Notes: generated by a model not told the origin, from the letters alone. A stretch of 64,000 bases of DNA from Moniliella sp. 'wahieum' (GCA_003971905.1 RSEE01000052.1:372001-436000); one strand, 5' to 3'; positions 34,535 through 47,193 are shown, counted from the first letter of the stretch. A program made the numbers and translations.

Positions 34535-36122
34535 AGACCAGCGTAGGCGCCTCGCCCGTGCCGGGCGGCGTCGTCAACGCACCTGGCACTTCAAAGTTGC
34601 TGACGGGGGCGCCTTTGAGAGCCCGCGCCTTGATGCACTCGTCGACATAGTCCGTAAACATTTCCGCACAGTCTTCCGGTCCCCCCGCGTGCTCGGGATG
34701 GAACTGGACGGCCCAGACGGGGGAGCGGTCAACAGTGGGCGAAAGACGAATGCCTTCGATCGAGCCATCTTCGCATTGACAAACCACGGCTCCCATCCGT
34801 CGGGCCACTTGCCCTGCTCGATCGTCTGCGCACCTTCTTCCCACTTGAGTGCATACCCGTGGTTCTGCGACGTAATGACACCCGACCCGCCTTGACCGAC
34901 TTGCCGTGGGTCGCCATGGCCACCACCGGCTGGTTGTGACCACGGTTACCAAACTTCATCCGGTACGCTTGGATCCCAGCTGCGAGCCCAATAATCTGCC
35001 GATTCCCACGTTAGCTACTCACCACGTCGCGCAGGACTCGCTTGTTTGTGTGCGCCTCTCTCAACTCGGGACACAGCCAAAAGGGAAACCGACGTACCTG
35101 ATGGCCCATGCAGATGCCAAAGATGGGGCGGTCAAATTCCTGGATGGCCTTGCGCACGACGGCGATGGCATTGGGGATCGAGTGTGGGTCGCCCGGGCCG
35201 TTGGAAAGGAACAGACCATCAAACCTTGTTGGACCGTGCTAAAGTCATAGTCCCAAGCACCGTGACCGACGCACCACGACGGACAAGGTGACGGATAATG
35301 TTGGCCTTGGAACCAAAGTCCAGCAGGGCCACGTGCACCTTGGCTGCACTTGCGCCGCCCTGGGGATGGACCGTGTAGGGCTGCTTGGTGGACACTTGGC
35401 AATCAAGTTCTCCGTCATGGGGTCGACAAACTCCTCGGGCTTAGGGGGCACGAGGTGGTCCGGACCAATCTTGATGGCGCCAAGAGTGGAACCTTGGGTC
35501 CGCAGGAGCGTAGTGAGCGCGCGCGTGTCAATCCCCGTCACGCCCGGCACACCATGCCGAGCGAGCCAAGTGGAAAGACTTTCGACCGCATCAAAGTGCG
35601 AGAAATGTTCAGACAAGTTGGAGCAAATCACTCCGGCCGCTTGCACGCCCACCGATTCCATGTACGAGCCCACATTCACGTCGCGCGGATCGCCCGTCGG
35701 GTCGACCCGCGCAAAGTTGTCCGGCACACCATAGTTGCCAATCAGGGGCTGGGTAAACGTGAGCAGCTGGCCCTGGTACGACGGATCGGTAAGCGACTCG
35801 GTGTAGGACGTGATGCTCGTCGAAAACACCGTCTCGCCAAATTTGACGGGCTTGGGCGACCCAAAGCTCTGGCCACTAAACGCCTCGCCCGTCTTGAGGT
35901 GCAGCGTGGCGGGCTGCGAGGGCGGCGCATAGGTGTACGTGATGCGCGGCTGGGAGCTGATGGCAAACCCGCCGAGGGACGCGCTCGCGGGGGGGTCGCA
36001 AGCGCAGCGCAGGCCGAGGTGGTCAAGCCGTGCTGGTGGAGCTGGGGCGGGGGCTTAGGCAGCGCACGCACCACCGCGGACCAGGCGGGGGCAGGGCGGA
36101 GGCTGAGGCTGGGCAGCATCAT
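34521..36122 (-). CDS. CPA1: Carbamoyl-phosphate synthase, arginine-specific small subunit
   Basis: The glutamine amidotransferase subunit that supplies ammonia to carbamoyl phosphate for arginine synthesis. The N-terminus (MMLPSLSLRPAPAWSAVVRA) is rich in Arg, Leu and Ala and looks like a mitochondrial presequence, as in many fungi. The small-subunit domain has TGEAFSGQSFGS, VFSTSITSYTESLTDPSYQGQ and GVTGIDTRALTTLLR. The amidotransferase domain has FLSNGPGDP, the nucleophile Cys in GICMGHQ, and His-Glu in QFHPEHAGGPEDC. One intron (34996-35097) follows GHQ directly. The frame slips in a C7 run near 35993, at 35394 (one base short), near 35258 and near 34780. The start ATG-ATG has A at -3. 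It is preceded and overlapped by an arginine-attenuator uORF. Confidence 0.94.
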
Positions 36123-36183
36123 TCTGGGTCTTGTAAACTTGGTCCGAGATGTAGTCGTCGCGGGTCTGGGCGGAAAATCGCAT
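36055..36183 (-). promoter_or_regulatory. Arginine attenuator peptide uORF of CPA1
   Basis: A 42-codon upstream frame whose first 20 residues include QTRDDYISDQVYKT. This lines up with the yeast CPA1 leader (CQDYISDHIWKT) and the Neurospora arg-2 leader (SQDYLSDHLWRA). In those peptides, arginine makes the ribosome stall at the end of the uORF and shuts off CPA1. The Asp before Tyr, shown to be essential in Neurospora, is present (residue 10). The essential Trp is replaced by Tyr. The ATG at 36183 has T at -3, a weak context that would allow leaky scanning, as the mechanism requires. Unlike known leaders, the frame does not stop after about 24 codons but runs through the CPA1 start codon (36122) to TAA 36055-36057. 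A lost base just before TGATG would restore a stop overlapping the CPA1 ATG. Confidence 0.85.
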
Positions 36184-36792
36184 AAACGCGAGGCGAGGAA
36201 GCGGCAGAGGCAGCGGTGGGGGGGGGGGCAGAAGGAAAGGTGGACCGGTAGCGAGTCTCTTCACTTCCGGCGCTGGCGCGGGGATGCGTGCTGCCCTCCG
36301 GCCTTTTCCACCGATTTTTTCCTGCGGGCTGCCCAGGTTTTTCTCCACCACACTGCCCCCGTGCCCCAACGTGTCTGAGTGCGCTCGCCAGAGTCATCGC
36401 GCGGCGGAACGCACGGCGGCGGGGCGGAACGGCGGCGGGCCAAAGGCCAAACGAGGCGCCCAGCACGGCAGCGCGTGTGCCGTGCACCGTTCAACACCCC
36501 CTGTCCTTGTCCCCTCCGATGCCCACCTACCGCTAACCCTCTCGGGCTCACCTATTTCCGTTCCTTTCCACCGCCATGCGTATGGCTGGAACTCGTGTGG
36601 TGTCATTCTTATCTTCGGCGCTGCCGTCTCTGCAGCAACGGTGGAGCGGAACGAGATGGGCGACAGAGAAGGCTCCTGAGCAGGTACATGAACAGCAGGG
36701 AAGTGCGCGGGACAGGGGGAAGGGGTCAGGGGGAGCAGTGCGTCGGTACATGGAGAATCTAGATCAGATCGGAGCGAGGAGAGAGACGTAGG

Positions 36793-38026
36793 TTACAGCA
36801 AGCGTACATAGCCCGATGCGTACGACACGCTCGAGTCCCTCACCGCCTCGGCATGGGAACTTTGCTCGTAGCGCACAAAGCGTGCCTCGGACGCGGTCCC
36901 CGTCTTCTCCAATTCGGCCAGCGCAGCCAAGAGCAACCCGATCGGCTTGGCGCCACAGATGGTATTCTCGGTTTCGGTCAGGTACGTTTGAAATGCCGCG
37001 GCGGCCTCCGAGGCCGACTTGGCAGGGCGCGGTGCGTGGGCGCCATGCGGGCCATGGGAGATGGCCTGGATGCCATCCAAGTCCAAGTCGCGGATCGATT
37101 CCCAGAGCGCCGCCTTGCCGCGCGGCACGCTTTCGCCCGGACGGAGAAAGGTGGGGCGTTCGGCGGGGGAGGGACGGTAAAAGGTGTAGTCAAAGCGGAC
37201 GCCCCAATGGCAAAAGTCTGAGCTGATCACAAAGAAGGTCTTGGGGTCGGCCAGGTAAGGGGCAAGGATTCGGCCATAGGTCGCATGCGTCTCGGCCGGC
37301 ACGTGGCCCACCATGATGGGCACCAGTTGGACGTGTGGGTTGGTAAACACTTTCTTAATGTACGGCAGGTGCATCTCCAAACTATGTTCGTCCTCGTCCA
37401 CCGCCAACGACATGCGTACAAACTTGCCTGTCTGATGCAGCTCCGAGAGCGCTAGCGAGCAGCCATTCGCGTCAGCGTCCCGCATGGCCACACACACGCA
37501 TCGACAACCACCTACTCTGTTGGTCAATCGCAAGGTTCCCCAGGGGCGTAGCGTACTGGGATGCGGTCGACAGTGCGCACTGGCGCAGGTACACATGGTG
37601 CGACGGGCCCAGCAAAATACACGTTCGATCGAGCTCGGGTCCACCACTGGTACGCCCACGCCGCCGCCGCACCCGAATAGGCGTACCCGGCATGCGGGCC
37701 GATCAGCGCCTTGATCCCCGGCACAGGCAACGTGATTCGTTCCGCCTCCGCTTCGGGCCGAAGACGCCCGCTCGGGATACACGACCTGTTGCGCACTGGG
37801 GATGCCAGCCGGCGTAACGGCGGCCAACCATTGGGTCAGAGAGTGGTCCAGCGCCGGCGCTGGGGCGGGTCAGTCCTCCGTCCTCAGTTATCAGTCCTCA
37901 GGCTGAGGCCTCTCGCTTGCCTCACCATCACCTCAGAGCAAAGTGAAGCGGTGCGCAGAGGGGGGGGGCGAGCGTACCCTTTGACGTGTACCAAGAGCCC
38001 GCATGGGTCGCTGCGCGGACCGACAT
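36793..38026 (-). CDS. MEMO1-like protein (Mho1 family)
   Basis: A member of the MEMO/Mho1 family, structurally like class III extradiol dioxygenases, linked in animals to cell motility and copper/redox balance and in yeast to invasive growth. The first exon, MSVRAATHAGSWYTSKG (from 38026), is diagnostic. Then come DHSLTQWLAAV, IGPHAGYAYSGAAAAWAY, GPSHHVYLRQCALS, DEHSLEMHLPYIKKVF, VGHVPAETHATYGR, VISSDFCHWGVRFDY and the C-terminus SSVSYASGYVRLL. The metal-site His pair (PHAGY and PSHHV) and the later Cys-His (DFCHWG) are all present. Introns lie at about 37870-37980 and 37440-37520. The frame slips near 37600-37760. Length, about 300 residues, is typical. Confidence 0.9.
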
Positions 38027-38730
38027 TTTCGAGCGGCGGGAACGGCAGGAGCTGAAGATGGTGGACGAGGTGGTGGAGACAGTGGCGGGCGTGGCGGGCG
38101 TGGCGGGCGACCGAGGCACGTAGGTCCCGCCTCAGCTCGGGGTGCTCAAGCTTCAAGCTTCAAGCTTCAAGGCCTCGCTCCAGCTGCAGGCTGAGGAGCG
38201 CCGAGGAGCGATGGGACATATAGTGATGCAATAGTGGCACACTGCCCCCGTGCCTGGGGTATGCAATCGTGCACAGGCCATCCCTCTCAAAAGTTTGGCG
38301 CAGCTGAGGATGAGAGGCCGAGGCAAGGACGGTCTCCTGTCCACCTAGAGTCAGGTCTAGCCGGCCCCCATCGCCCTCGTCTGCAGCGCGGCTGCGTCGA
38401 GGGGAGCTTTCCAATGCCAATGCCAATGCCCGTGCTGTTCGCAATGGTTGCCTACGCAGATCTAGTGCGCCGGGCTGCTTGCTCGTGGTTCCAGTAGGTG
38501 CTCTGGTCCGTGCTGCAGACTGCGGCATTTCGTCCAGGCGCACCAGGCTCTTCAGGTGTAACTTCAAGATAGTTTCACAGGGCAGCATCCACATGGCCGC
38601 TGGGGGGGAACGCTGGGGCAAGGAAAGGGCGGGGCGGTAGGAAAAAAGAAAAGGGAACGGCGAGAGGGAATCAGGTTACGGGCGAAGAGTTAGGAGGCAA
38701 GACATGGACGAGGAAAATGGACAGGGGATA
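38027..38730. other. Interval between MEMO1 and Opy2-like genes
   Basis: No gene. It includes (GGCGGGCGT) triplication near 38090-38112, a heptad AAGCTT array at 38146-38172 and CCAATG triplets at 38411-38432. Confidence 0.55.
38146..38172. repeat. Heptad palindrome array, AAGCTT+C
   Basis: Three perfect AAGCTTC units and a partial fourth, the most regular array in the window. It is the same unit as at 7193-7218. Confidence 0.85.
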
Positions 38731-40865
38731 TCACGCAAACAGCAGGGGAGGATCAGAGGGAGACAAGTGTTCCATCAAACGAAGGTAAGAGACATTGACG
38801 ATGAGAAACGAGCCCAAACCGGTGGGGCACGGACCAAGGGGAGACCACCAACCACCTAGGCTCAGGGCGAACGGGTTGGCCAGGCCACCGCAACCGCACA
38901 TTGAGCGTCCAACGTCAGGCTGGAGCAAGGCGGTGGCGGCAGGAGGCTCGGCGTTAGAAGGAGTAGGCTTCGTCGTCCTCTGTCGCAGCTTCGCGCGGGT
39001 GTTGGTGGTGGGGAAACCGGCATGCTCACCCTTCTCGCGTACCTGGGCAACGGTCTGGGTCGCGTCCGGCGGCAAGCCCGGTGGCACCTCGAACTCAAAC
39101 ATGCTCAGTCCGGCCACCGTGTCGGCGGTAGTGACCCTGGACACGGCGCTGTTGCGTTTCTCCTCGCTGGGGACGAGAGCGAAATCGGGAGCGCCTTGGT
39201 CGAGACAGGGTAGTGTTTGCGGTAGGAGCTGGAGCTGGGGCCCGAATCCGAGCGCGCATGCGAGGCTGGCGGCGCAGTACCCTCTTCGTGCAACGGGCCT
39301 AACGCCAAGCTCAACCCGGGACCGCCGCACCGCTCGAAGCAGCGGCAGGGGCAAGCGGTGTTCCATCCGGTGCATGCAGGTGCGCCGCTTTCGTCTCTCC
39401 TACCGTCTTGCTCGTGTCGATCAAGGGGATGGCAAACGACGAAGCTGACATCTCCGTCGAGCCCGATGCCATGGACCGCAGCGACTGCGCCCGGTCCTGG
39501 TGGTCCCCATCGTGCGGGGTGACCACAATCACATCGCGCGGATCTTGAAACGGATCGGCGGGAAGCACGTGCGGCCCAAGCTCAGGACGTAGCAGCCGCA
39601 GCGCCACCCTCTCTTCCTCGCCATGCTCGGTCGGAGCAGGCAGGGCGTGCGAAGCCGCCTCGGGCCGCAGCTCCCCGTCTTGCTCTGCCGAGGCAGTCGA
39701 CCGATTGGCTGATGGCCGACGAACCAGCTCGACCTTGCCGGGCTTTTGCACTTGAACGCGCGTCACCGTGGCTGGCACAGCTGTCGTAGCCGACACACCC
39801 GACGCGGCCGAGGCGCCCGAACTGGTACTCCCAATCGACAAACGGTGCCCGTCCTGCCCGGGCACGCCCAAGTGGGAGGGCGAGGGGGAGGCGTCGGAAG
39901 AGGCAGGTGGCTGAGGGCTGGTGTGGTACGAGGCGGAGGCTTGGACCGAGGCATGGTCGCCAAACGGTCGGTCGGCCGACTGACATCGGATGAACGCGAA
40001 GGGACAGCAAACCCGCTGCGTTGCGCCGGACTGGGCAGCGGGGGGAGGTTGGACCAGTTGGGCGCACGCGCAGTGAGGCGGGACTGGCGAGAGCGGACCG
40101 AGTGCAAGTCCTCCTCGTACTCGGTCCGTTCACTGATCCGGGACAGATGGGTGGCGGCCGAAGTGGAGAACCGTTTTTCCAGCGCATTCAGCGTGCCCAC
40201 TTGGTCTTGCAGCTCCTCCTCCTCGTCTTGGTGGCGGTACATGGTCAAGCCATCGGGACGGAGCTCGGTATACTCGGTTTCCTCATCCGCCGCCGAAGGG
40301 TCGGGCTGGACGAGAGCAACGCTGCTTGCGCCGGGCCGGCGGCAGGCACGGTGGGCACGCTTCCGGATGGGGTGGGTGGATCTGGATAGGCATGATGCGA
40401 CTCGGGGGCAGCGAGGGGAATGGCTCCCTCGCGCGAAGAGGCGGCGGGGCGGGACCCCTCGGGGCGGCGCAGCTTGCTCGCGATGGCCCGGACGGAACTT
40501 TTCCGCGGCGGCAGCACGGAGACGCGCCTCGTTGCGGGCATGCGCTGCGGCCAGTTTCCTGCGGCGGGAGCGGGAGCGGTAGAACCACACGGCGAGCAGC
40601 ACGAGCAAAATGCCGCCCAGGACGCCGCCCACGGCGCCGCCGATGGCAGCGCCCTTGTTGCTGTGGGAGGGCGGGGGGACACAGTAGTTGTCCTGGCAGG
40701 AGCGGCCGCAGGGGAGCGCGACGAGGCGCTGGACGCAGTTGTCGCAGCCGGCGGGGCAGACGGGGTGGTAGTTGGGGCCACACGTGCAGTCGTCGCGGGG
40801 GGCGAGGGTGGGGGGGAGGGCGTGGCGGGGGTGGCCGAAGGGGCGGGGGTGGGGGGGGTGCGCAT
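38731..40865 (-). CDS. Opy2-like single-pass membrane protein
   Basis: A probable plasma-membrane anchor of the HOG and filamentation MAP-kinase pathways, by likeness to yeast Opy2. A short Cys-rich outer segment (DDCTCGPNYHPVCPAGCDNC, VQRLVALPCGRSCQDNYC) carries the spaced Cys of the Opy2 domain. It is followed by one membrane helix (GAAIGGAVGGVLGGILLVLL) and a basic stop-transfer (YRSRSRRRK). The long cytoplasmic tail is acidic and Ser-rich, with EKRFSTSAATHLSRISE and later RVQVQKPGKVELVRRPS and FQDPRDVIVVTP, candidate partner-docking segments. ATG 40865 gives MRTPPTPAPSATPATP, with no signal peptide. The frame slips several times (near 40815, 40470, 40310, 39890 and 39330). Assignment rests on the Cys spacing and topology. 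Confidence 0.55.
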
Positions 40866-41734
40866 TGGGAAGGAGTGTGGGGTTGTCCTTGGCCAGCAAG
40901 GATGTGGGGGTGGGGGTGGGGAGGCTGCTGGTGGGGGCTACGGCGTGGCTACGTGTAGGTTGCTGGGGCTAGTCACTAGTCACTGGTCGCCGCCAGCGCA
41001 GCCGACACGCAGCTGCGCGGAGGAGGCTTGGAGTCTGGAGCTTGGAGCTGGCAGTCTTTGTAACTCGGCTGGCAGTTGAGGGTTAGTTGAGGGTTGAGGC
41101 GTTGCGGCTGCTTAGGTACGCGTGCGTGGAGCGAGCGGGGTGGCGGCACGCCACCTGGCCAGTGTCCACATGTTATTTGCTGCAGTAACTAGCAACTGGT
41201 GCCCCGCCCACCCAGCCCTCCGATCGGCAGCCCGCCGCCGCAGCAGGCACAGCGGTCGTCTTACCTAAGCACACGCCATGTGCGTACTGAGTGGCTCTGC
41301 GCTGCTCTGCGCTGCTCTGCGCAACGCCCGCTCTCCGACCGTGCAGCAGCCCGTCGCTCGTCGCCCGACACACAGGCTGCGTCCGAATTCGCAACCGGCG
41401 CCCATCACACTGCGGCCGTGTGCCGCCGGGGCGAGTGCGACACGGTGCGTCTCGCGCTTGTGGCGCACCCACACTGGCCCTGCGCGGCGCGCGTGGCGAG
41501 TGCGGACCCATGCGCTGGGCGCCTGCGGGCCGCCCGCGCACGGCGCCAGTGCTGTGGTGGCAGCCCAGGGTGCGCGGCGCCACACAGCGCGCCCCCTCGC
41601 CCGGCCCGCTCCACCCGCGGCCAGCACCCACACCCCGCCGACCGCCCGCCCCCAAGCCCCGACGCCCGCCCAGGCGTCGCCATCCGCATCCGCATCTGCC
41701 CCCCACCACCACCACCACTCCCCCCTCCCACACC
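40866..41734. promoter_or_regulatory. Divergent promoter, Opy2-like / glucan synthase
   Basis: Two cell-surface genes diverge from this 870 bp region. It contains a short ACTAGT heptad pair (40972-40988), CTCTGCGCTG repeats (41294-41320) and a 100 bp C-rich run ending at the glucan synthase start. The open frames here translate to low-complexity sequence only. Confidence 0.5.
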
Positions 41735-44700
41735 ATGGCCGCCGGCCCGCCTGCTCCTGGTGGGTTCGGCCCCCAGAACCCCTTCAACCTCGTCGCCCCC
41801 CTATCCCGACGACCCGGCAGCGCCGACGCCTTCCTCTCCAACGACGGCTACTTCTCCAGCGAGCGCGGCCATGCCGCCTCCGACGCCCCCTCCGCCTACC
41901 CCAACCCCTACCCCACCAGCAGCGACGGCCACAGCCAGAAGCTCGCCCCCTATCCGCCCTCGGCCACCGCCACCACCGCCTACTCGCCCAGCGCCACGTC
42001 ACCGGCACCTTTGGCTCCAGCCCCTTTGCCGACCCGCCCCCCCTGCGCCAGCGCGAGCCCTACCCTGCCTGGACGCCCCACGACATTCCGCTCTCCAAGG
42101 AGGAGATCGAAGACATCTTTATCGATCTCGCCAACAAGTTTGGCTTCCAACGCGACAACATGCGCAACATGTACGATCACCTCATGATCCTTCTCGACAG
42201 TCGTGCCAGCCGCATGAGTCCTGCCTTGGCCCTCGCCACACTCCACGCCGACTTTATCGGCGGAGAGCACGCCAACTACCGCAAGTGGTACTTTGCCTCC
42301 CAGCTCGACCTGGACGATGCCATTGGCCGCTCCCAGAATCCGGGGCTCAGCCGCGCCACCAGCATGCGTCGCACCGGTGGCGGCGCGGCAGCCATCCAGA
42401 CCGCCAGCGCCAAGAGCCTCCAATCGGCCTCGGTCCGCTGGCGCGAAGCGATGCACCGGATGAACGACTATGATCGGTTGCGCCAGATTGCTCTGTGGCT
42501 CCTGTGTTGGGGCGAAGGCGGACAGGTCCGCTTTGTGCCCGAGTGTCTGTGCTTCATTTTCAAGTGTGCCGACGACTACTACCGCAGCCCCGAGTGCCAA
42601 GAGCGTCTCGACCCGGTCCCCGAGGGTCTCTTTCTCCGCGCGGTTGTCCGTCCGCTCTATCGATTCCTCCGCGACCAGATCTTTGAGTGGTAGATGGCAA
42701 GTTTGTCAAGAAAGAGAAAGACCACGATCACATCATTGGATACGATGATGTCAACCAGCTCTTCTGGTATCCCGAAGGCATCTCCGCATCATCCTTCAGG
42801 ACCGCACCCGCCTCGTCGACATCCCTCCCCAGCAGCGGTTTATGAAGTTTGACAAGATTGATTGGAACAATGTCTTTGTCAAAAACTACCGCGAGTCCCG
42901 CTCCTGGGGGCATCTGGTTGTCAATTTCAACCGGATCTGGATTCTGCATATCTCGGTCTTTTGGTACTACACTGCGTACGTTGATCCCCCCTCCTGCCCC
43001 TCCTTTTTTTTTCCTTTTAAAACGGTGAACCTAACCACTCGTTTGTGTGTGCCGCCCGCAGTGCCAACGCTCCCAAAGCCTACACTGACCAGACCCCTTC
43101 GACCGCCCAAAAGTTGACTGCTTCGGGCTTGGGTGGGGCAGTGTCGGTGGTGATCATGTTGTTTGCCACGTTCTTTGAGTATGGATACGTGGGTGGGAAC
43201 AAGCACAACAATGCCCACCTTTTCGTCCGCACCATTTCCTCTTGATCTGCCTTGGTCTGACCATCGCTCCGGCCGTCTATGTCCACGGCTTTTCTCACTC
43301 TGGCACCATCCCGGACATTATCAGCTACGTGCACATTGGCGTTTCGGGTGTGATTACAGCCTTTCTGGCGGTCGTCCCAGTGGTCGGATGTTTGGTGATC
43401 GAGGGCAGCAAGTCGCGCAAGTACCTGGCCAGTCAGACCTTCACTGCCTCCTACCCCAAGCTTCCTGCCACCCATCGCGCTGCCAGCATCATTCTGTGGC
43501 TCTTGATCTTTGGGTGCAAATTTACCGAGTCGTACTTTTTCCTCACGCTCTCGTTCCGTGACCCGTTGGCCATCATGCTGCAGATGCAGGTTCAGCACTG
43601 CGAGGACCGGTACTTTGGCCACAACCTGTGCAAGCACCAGCCCGTCTTTACGCTGGTCATTATGATTGTCATGGACTGTGTCCTGTTTTTCCTCGACACG
43701 TACCTCTGGCACGTCATTTGGAGTACCGTCTTCAGCATTGGTTGGGCCTTCCGGATGGGCATCTCGATTTGGACGCCGTGGAACGAAGTGTTCCAGCGCT
43801 TGCCCAAACGGATCTACTCCAAGCTTCTTGCCACCGCCGACATGGAGGTGAATACAAGCCCAAGATTCTTGTATCCCAGATTTGGAACGCGGTCATCATC
43901 TCCATGTACCGAGAACATCTGCTGAGCATTGAACATGTCCAACGATTGCTCTACCACCAAGTGCCCACTGCCGACGGCAAGCGCATGCTCCGTGCTCCGG
44001 CCTTTTTCATCAGCCAAAAGGACAAGGGAGCCAAGCCTGAATTCTTCCCCAAGGGATCCGAGGCCGATCGGCGCATCAGCTTCTTTGCTCAGTCCCTTAC
44101 CCTCGACTTGCCTGAGCCCATCCCGATTGATGCGATGCCCACCTTTACGGTTCTCACGCCCCACTACTCGGAAAAGATCCTCCTCTCGCTCCGCGAGATC
44201 ATCCGCGAAGAGGACCAGAACACGCGGGTCACTCTTCTCGAATACCTCAAGCAGCTCCACCCGATCGAATGGGACAACTTTGTCAAAGACACCAAGATTT
44301 TGGCCGAAGAGTCGGCTGCGTTTGCTGGCAGCTCGCCGTTTGATGAGAAGGGCTCGACCAAGAGCAGCAAGCAGGCGGATGACCTTCCGTTTTACTGCAT
44401 TGGATTCAAGAGCGCCGCGCCGGAATATACGCTGCGTACCCGGATTTGGGCGTCGCTCCGCGCCCAGACCGTGTACCGAACCGTGTCGGGATTCATGAAC
44501 TATGCCAAGGCGATCAAGTTGCTCTACCGGGTAGAAAACCCCGAAGTGGTGCAGCTGTTTGGTGGCAACACGGAGAAACTGGAACGCGAACTGGAACGGA
44601 TGAGCCGGCGCAAGTTCAAGTAGTGATTACGATGCAGCGCTACTCCAAGTTCAACAAGGAAGAGCAAGAGAATGCCGAGTTTCTTTGCGCGCCTATCCCG

Positions 44701-47193
44701 ATCTTCAAATTGCCTTCCTGGATGAAGAAGCACCGCGCAAAGAGGGGGCGAGTCGCGCTGGTTCTCCTGCTTGGTCGACGGTCACAGTGAAGTGCTGCCC
44801 AACGGCAAGCGCCGTCCCAAATTCAAGATTGAGTTGCCGGGCAACCCGATCTTGGGTGACGGCAAGTCGGACAACCAGAACCATGCCATCATCTTCCACC
44901 GCGGCGAGTATGTACAAGGCATCGATGCGAACCAGGACAATTATCTGGAAGAGTGCCTCAAGGTGCGCTCGGTCATGGGCGAGTTTGAATCGTTCAATGT
45001 GCCCAACGCCGATCCGTATGGCGCCAACCACCAGCAACACGCGCAGGCGCCCGTTGCCATCCTCGGCGCACGCGAGTACATTTACTCGGAAAACATTGGC
45101 TTGCTGGGTGACAATGCGGCAGGCAAGGAACAAACGTTTGGTACGCTTACCGGTCGTGGACTGGCTCAGATCGGGGGCAAGTTGCACTACGGACACCCGG
45201 ACTTCCTCAACGCCATCTTTATGACCACGCGCGGCGGGGTGTCCAAGGCGCAAAAGGGGCTGCACCTCAACGAGGACATTTACGCTGGCATGACTGCGTT
45301 TGCCCGCGGTGGGCGCATCAAGCATTGCGAGTACTACCAGTGTGGCAAGGGCCGTGACCTGGGCTTTGGCACCATTCTCAACTTTACCACCAAGCTCGGA
45401 AACGGGATGGGCGAGCAGCTCTTGTCGCGCGAGTACTATTACATTGGCACCCAGCTGCCCATGGACCGCTTCCTCACGTTCTACTATGGCCACCCTGGTT
45501 TCACACTCAACAACTGCATGGTTATCGCTAGTATGCAACTCCTCGTTCTCGCCATGGTCTTTATTGGCACGCTCAACAGTTCTCTGATCATCTGCCGCGT
45601 CAACAGCGAGAACTTTATCATTGGTACCAGTGGCTGCTACTACCTGACACCTGTCTTCTCCTGGGTCAAGCGCACCATCATCTCCATCTTCCTCGTCTTT
45701 GCCATCGCCTTCTTGCCGCTGTTTATGACAGAGCTGTGCGAACGCGGTGCCATCTCGGCCTTTGTCCGTCTCTTGAAACAAATCCTCTCCCTGTCCCCGC
45801 TGTTTGAAGTGTTTACCACCCAAATCTACTCCAACTCGCTCATCTCCAACTTGACCTTTGGCGGCGCTCGCTACATTGCCACCGGGCGTGGGTTTGCCAC
45901 AACGCGACAAAGCTTTGCCTTGCTCTTTAGTCGCTTTGCTGGGCCCTCGATCTACTCGGGCACGCGCCTCACCCTCCTTCTCCTCTACGTGACTTTGACA
46001 CTCTGGTTCCCGCACTTGATCTAGTATGTTCAACTCCCTTCCCCGCTGCTTCGATCAGTCGAGGCAAGCAAGCGACTAACCCTCCTTCTTCCTCTTCTTC
46101 CTCTTCCCCTCCACCCAGCTTCTGGATCAGCATCACTGCGCTCATCATTGCGCCCTACGTGTTCAACCCGCACCAGTTCTCGCTGTCGGACTTCTTTATT
46201 GATTACCGCGAATTTTTGCGCTGGATGAGCCGGGGCAACAGTCGTGCGCATGCCAACAGCTGGGTGGGCTACTGCCGTCTGAGTCGGACCAAAGTGACTG
46301 GGTACAAGAAGAAACGGTTGGGCCATCCGTCGGAAAAGTTGGCGGGCGATATCCCTCGTGCGGGCTGGCGCACCATCTTGTTTGTCGAGTGTATTGCTCC
46401 GGTAGCCCAAGCGGCGATCTTTGTGGTGGCCTATGCCTTTGTCAAATCTTTCCCTGGAGTCAACGATCCGCCCATGGGCGCCATCACGCGCATTGCCATC
46501 TTTGCCTTGTGCCCGATTGCGTGGAACGCGGCGGTGCTGTTGGTGTGCTTTTGATCAGCTTGACGCTCGGGCCTGGGCTGAGCAACCACTGTGTCAAGTT
46601 TGGCTCGGTCATGGCGTCGATTGCGCACTTTTTGGCCGTGGTGGGCATGGTGGTGATCTTTGAGTTTGTCTGGCTCGTGGAGCTGTGGAATGCGTCGCAT
46701 GCGGTGCTAGGGCTGATTGCGGTGATTGCGATCCAACGCGCCTTTTTCAAAATCTTGATCGCGCTCGTGCTCTCGCGCGAGATGAAGAACGACGAGACGA
46801 ACCGGGCGTGGTGGACGGGACGGTGGTACGGGCGCGGGCTGGGCGGACACGCATGGAGCCAACCGCTACGCGAGTTTGTAGTCAAGATCATCGAAATGAG
46901 CAGTTACTCGGGCGACTTTATCCTCTGCCACGATCCTCTTTGCGCTCTCGGTGCCCATGCTCGTGCCGTACATTAACCGGATGCACTCGATGATTCTGTT
47001 CTGGCTCCGTCCCGGACGCCAAATTCGTCGCCCACTCTTCTCCCTCCGGCAGAGGAAACAGCGTCGCTCCATTGTCATTCGCTATGGCGCCCTCTTCGTC
47101 CTCGCATTCGCAGTATTCGTCGCACTCATCGCCGTGCCGGCCATCTTCCGCTCCTCCCTCAACCTCAACTGCTCTTTCTGCAAGAAGATCTGA
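41735..47193 (+). CDS. FKS1: 1,3-beta-glucan synthase catalytic subunit (GT48)
   Basis: The plasma-membrane enzyme that makes cell-wall beta-1,3-glucan from UDP-glucose. About 1,760 residues. The N-terminal cytoplasmic part has [31 protein letters not shown] and [20 protein letters not shown]. The first membrane block is at 42900-43750. The large central domain (43860-45480) contains [38 protein letters not shown] and [10 protein letters not shown] second multi-helix block ends in [10 protein letters not shown]. The hot-spot 1 region reads FLTLSFRDP. The hot-spot 2 region reads [11 protein letters not shown]. Introns are 42976-43061 and 46024-46118. Nine single-base slips break the frame (about 42005, 42688, 42785, 43235, 43848, 44622, 44745, 46552 and 46935). 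Start 41735 is in a C-rich leader. Confidence 0.96.

Noticed and set aside
44705-46033. 442-codon open frame on the minus strand opposite the glucan synthase
   Set aside because: It covers the most conserved part of FKS1 and has no independent motif.
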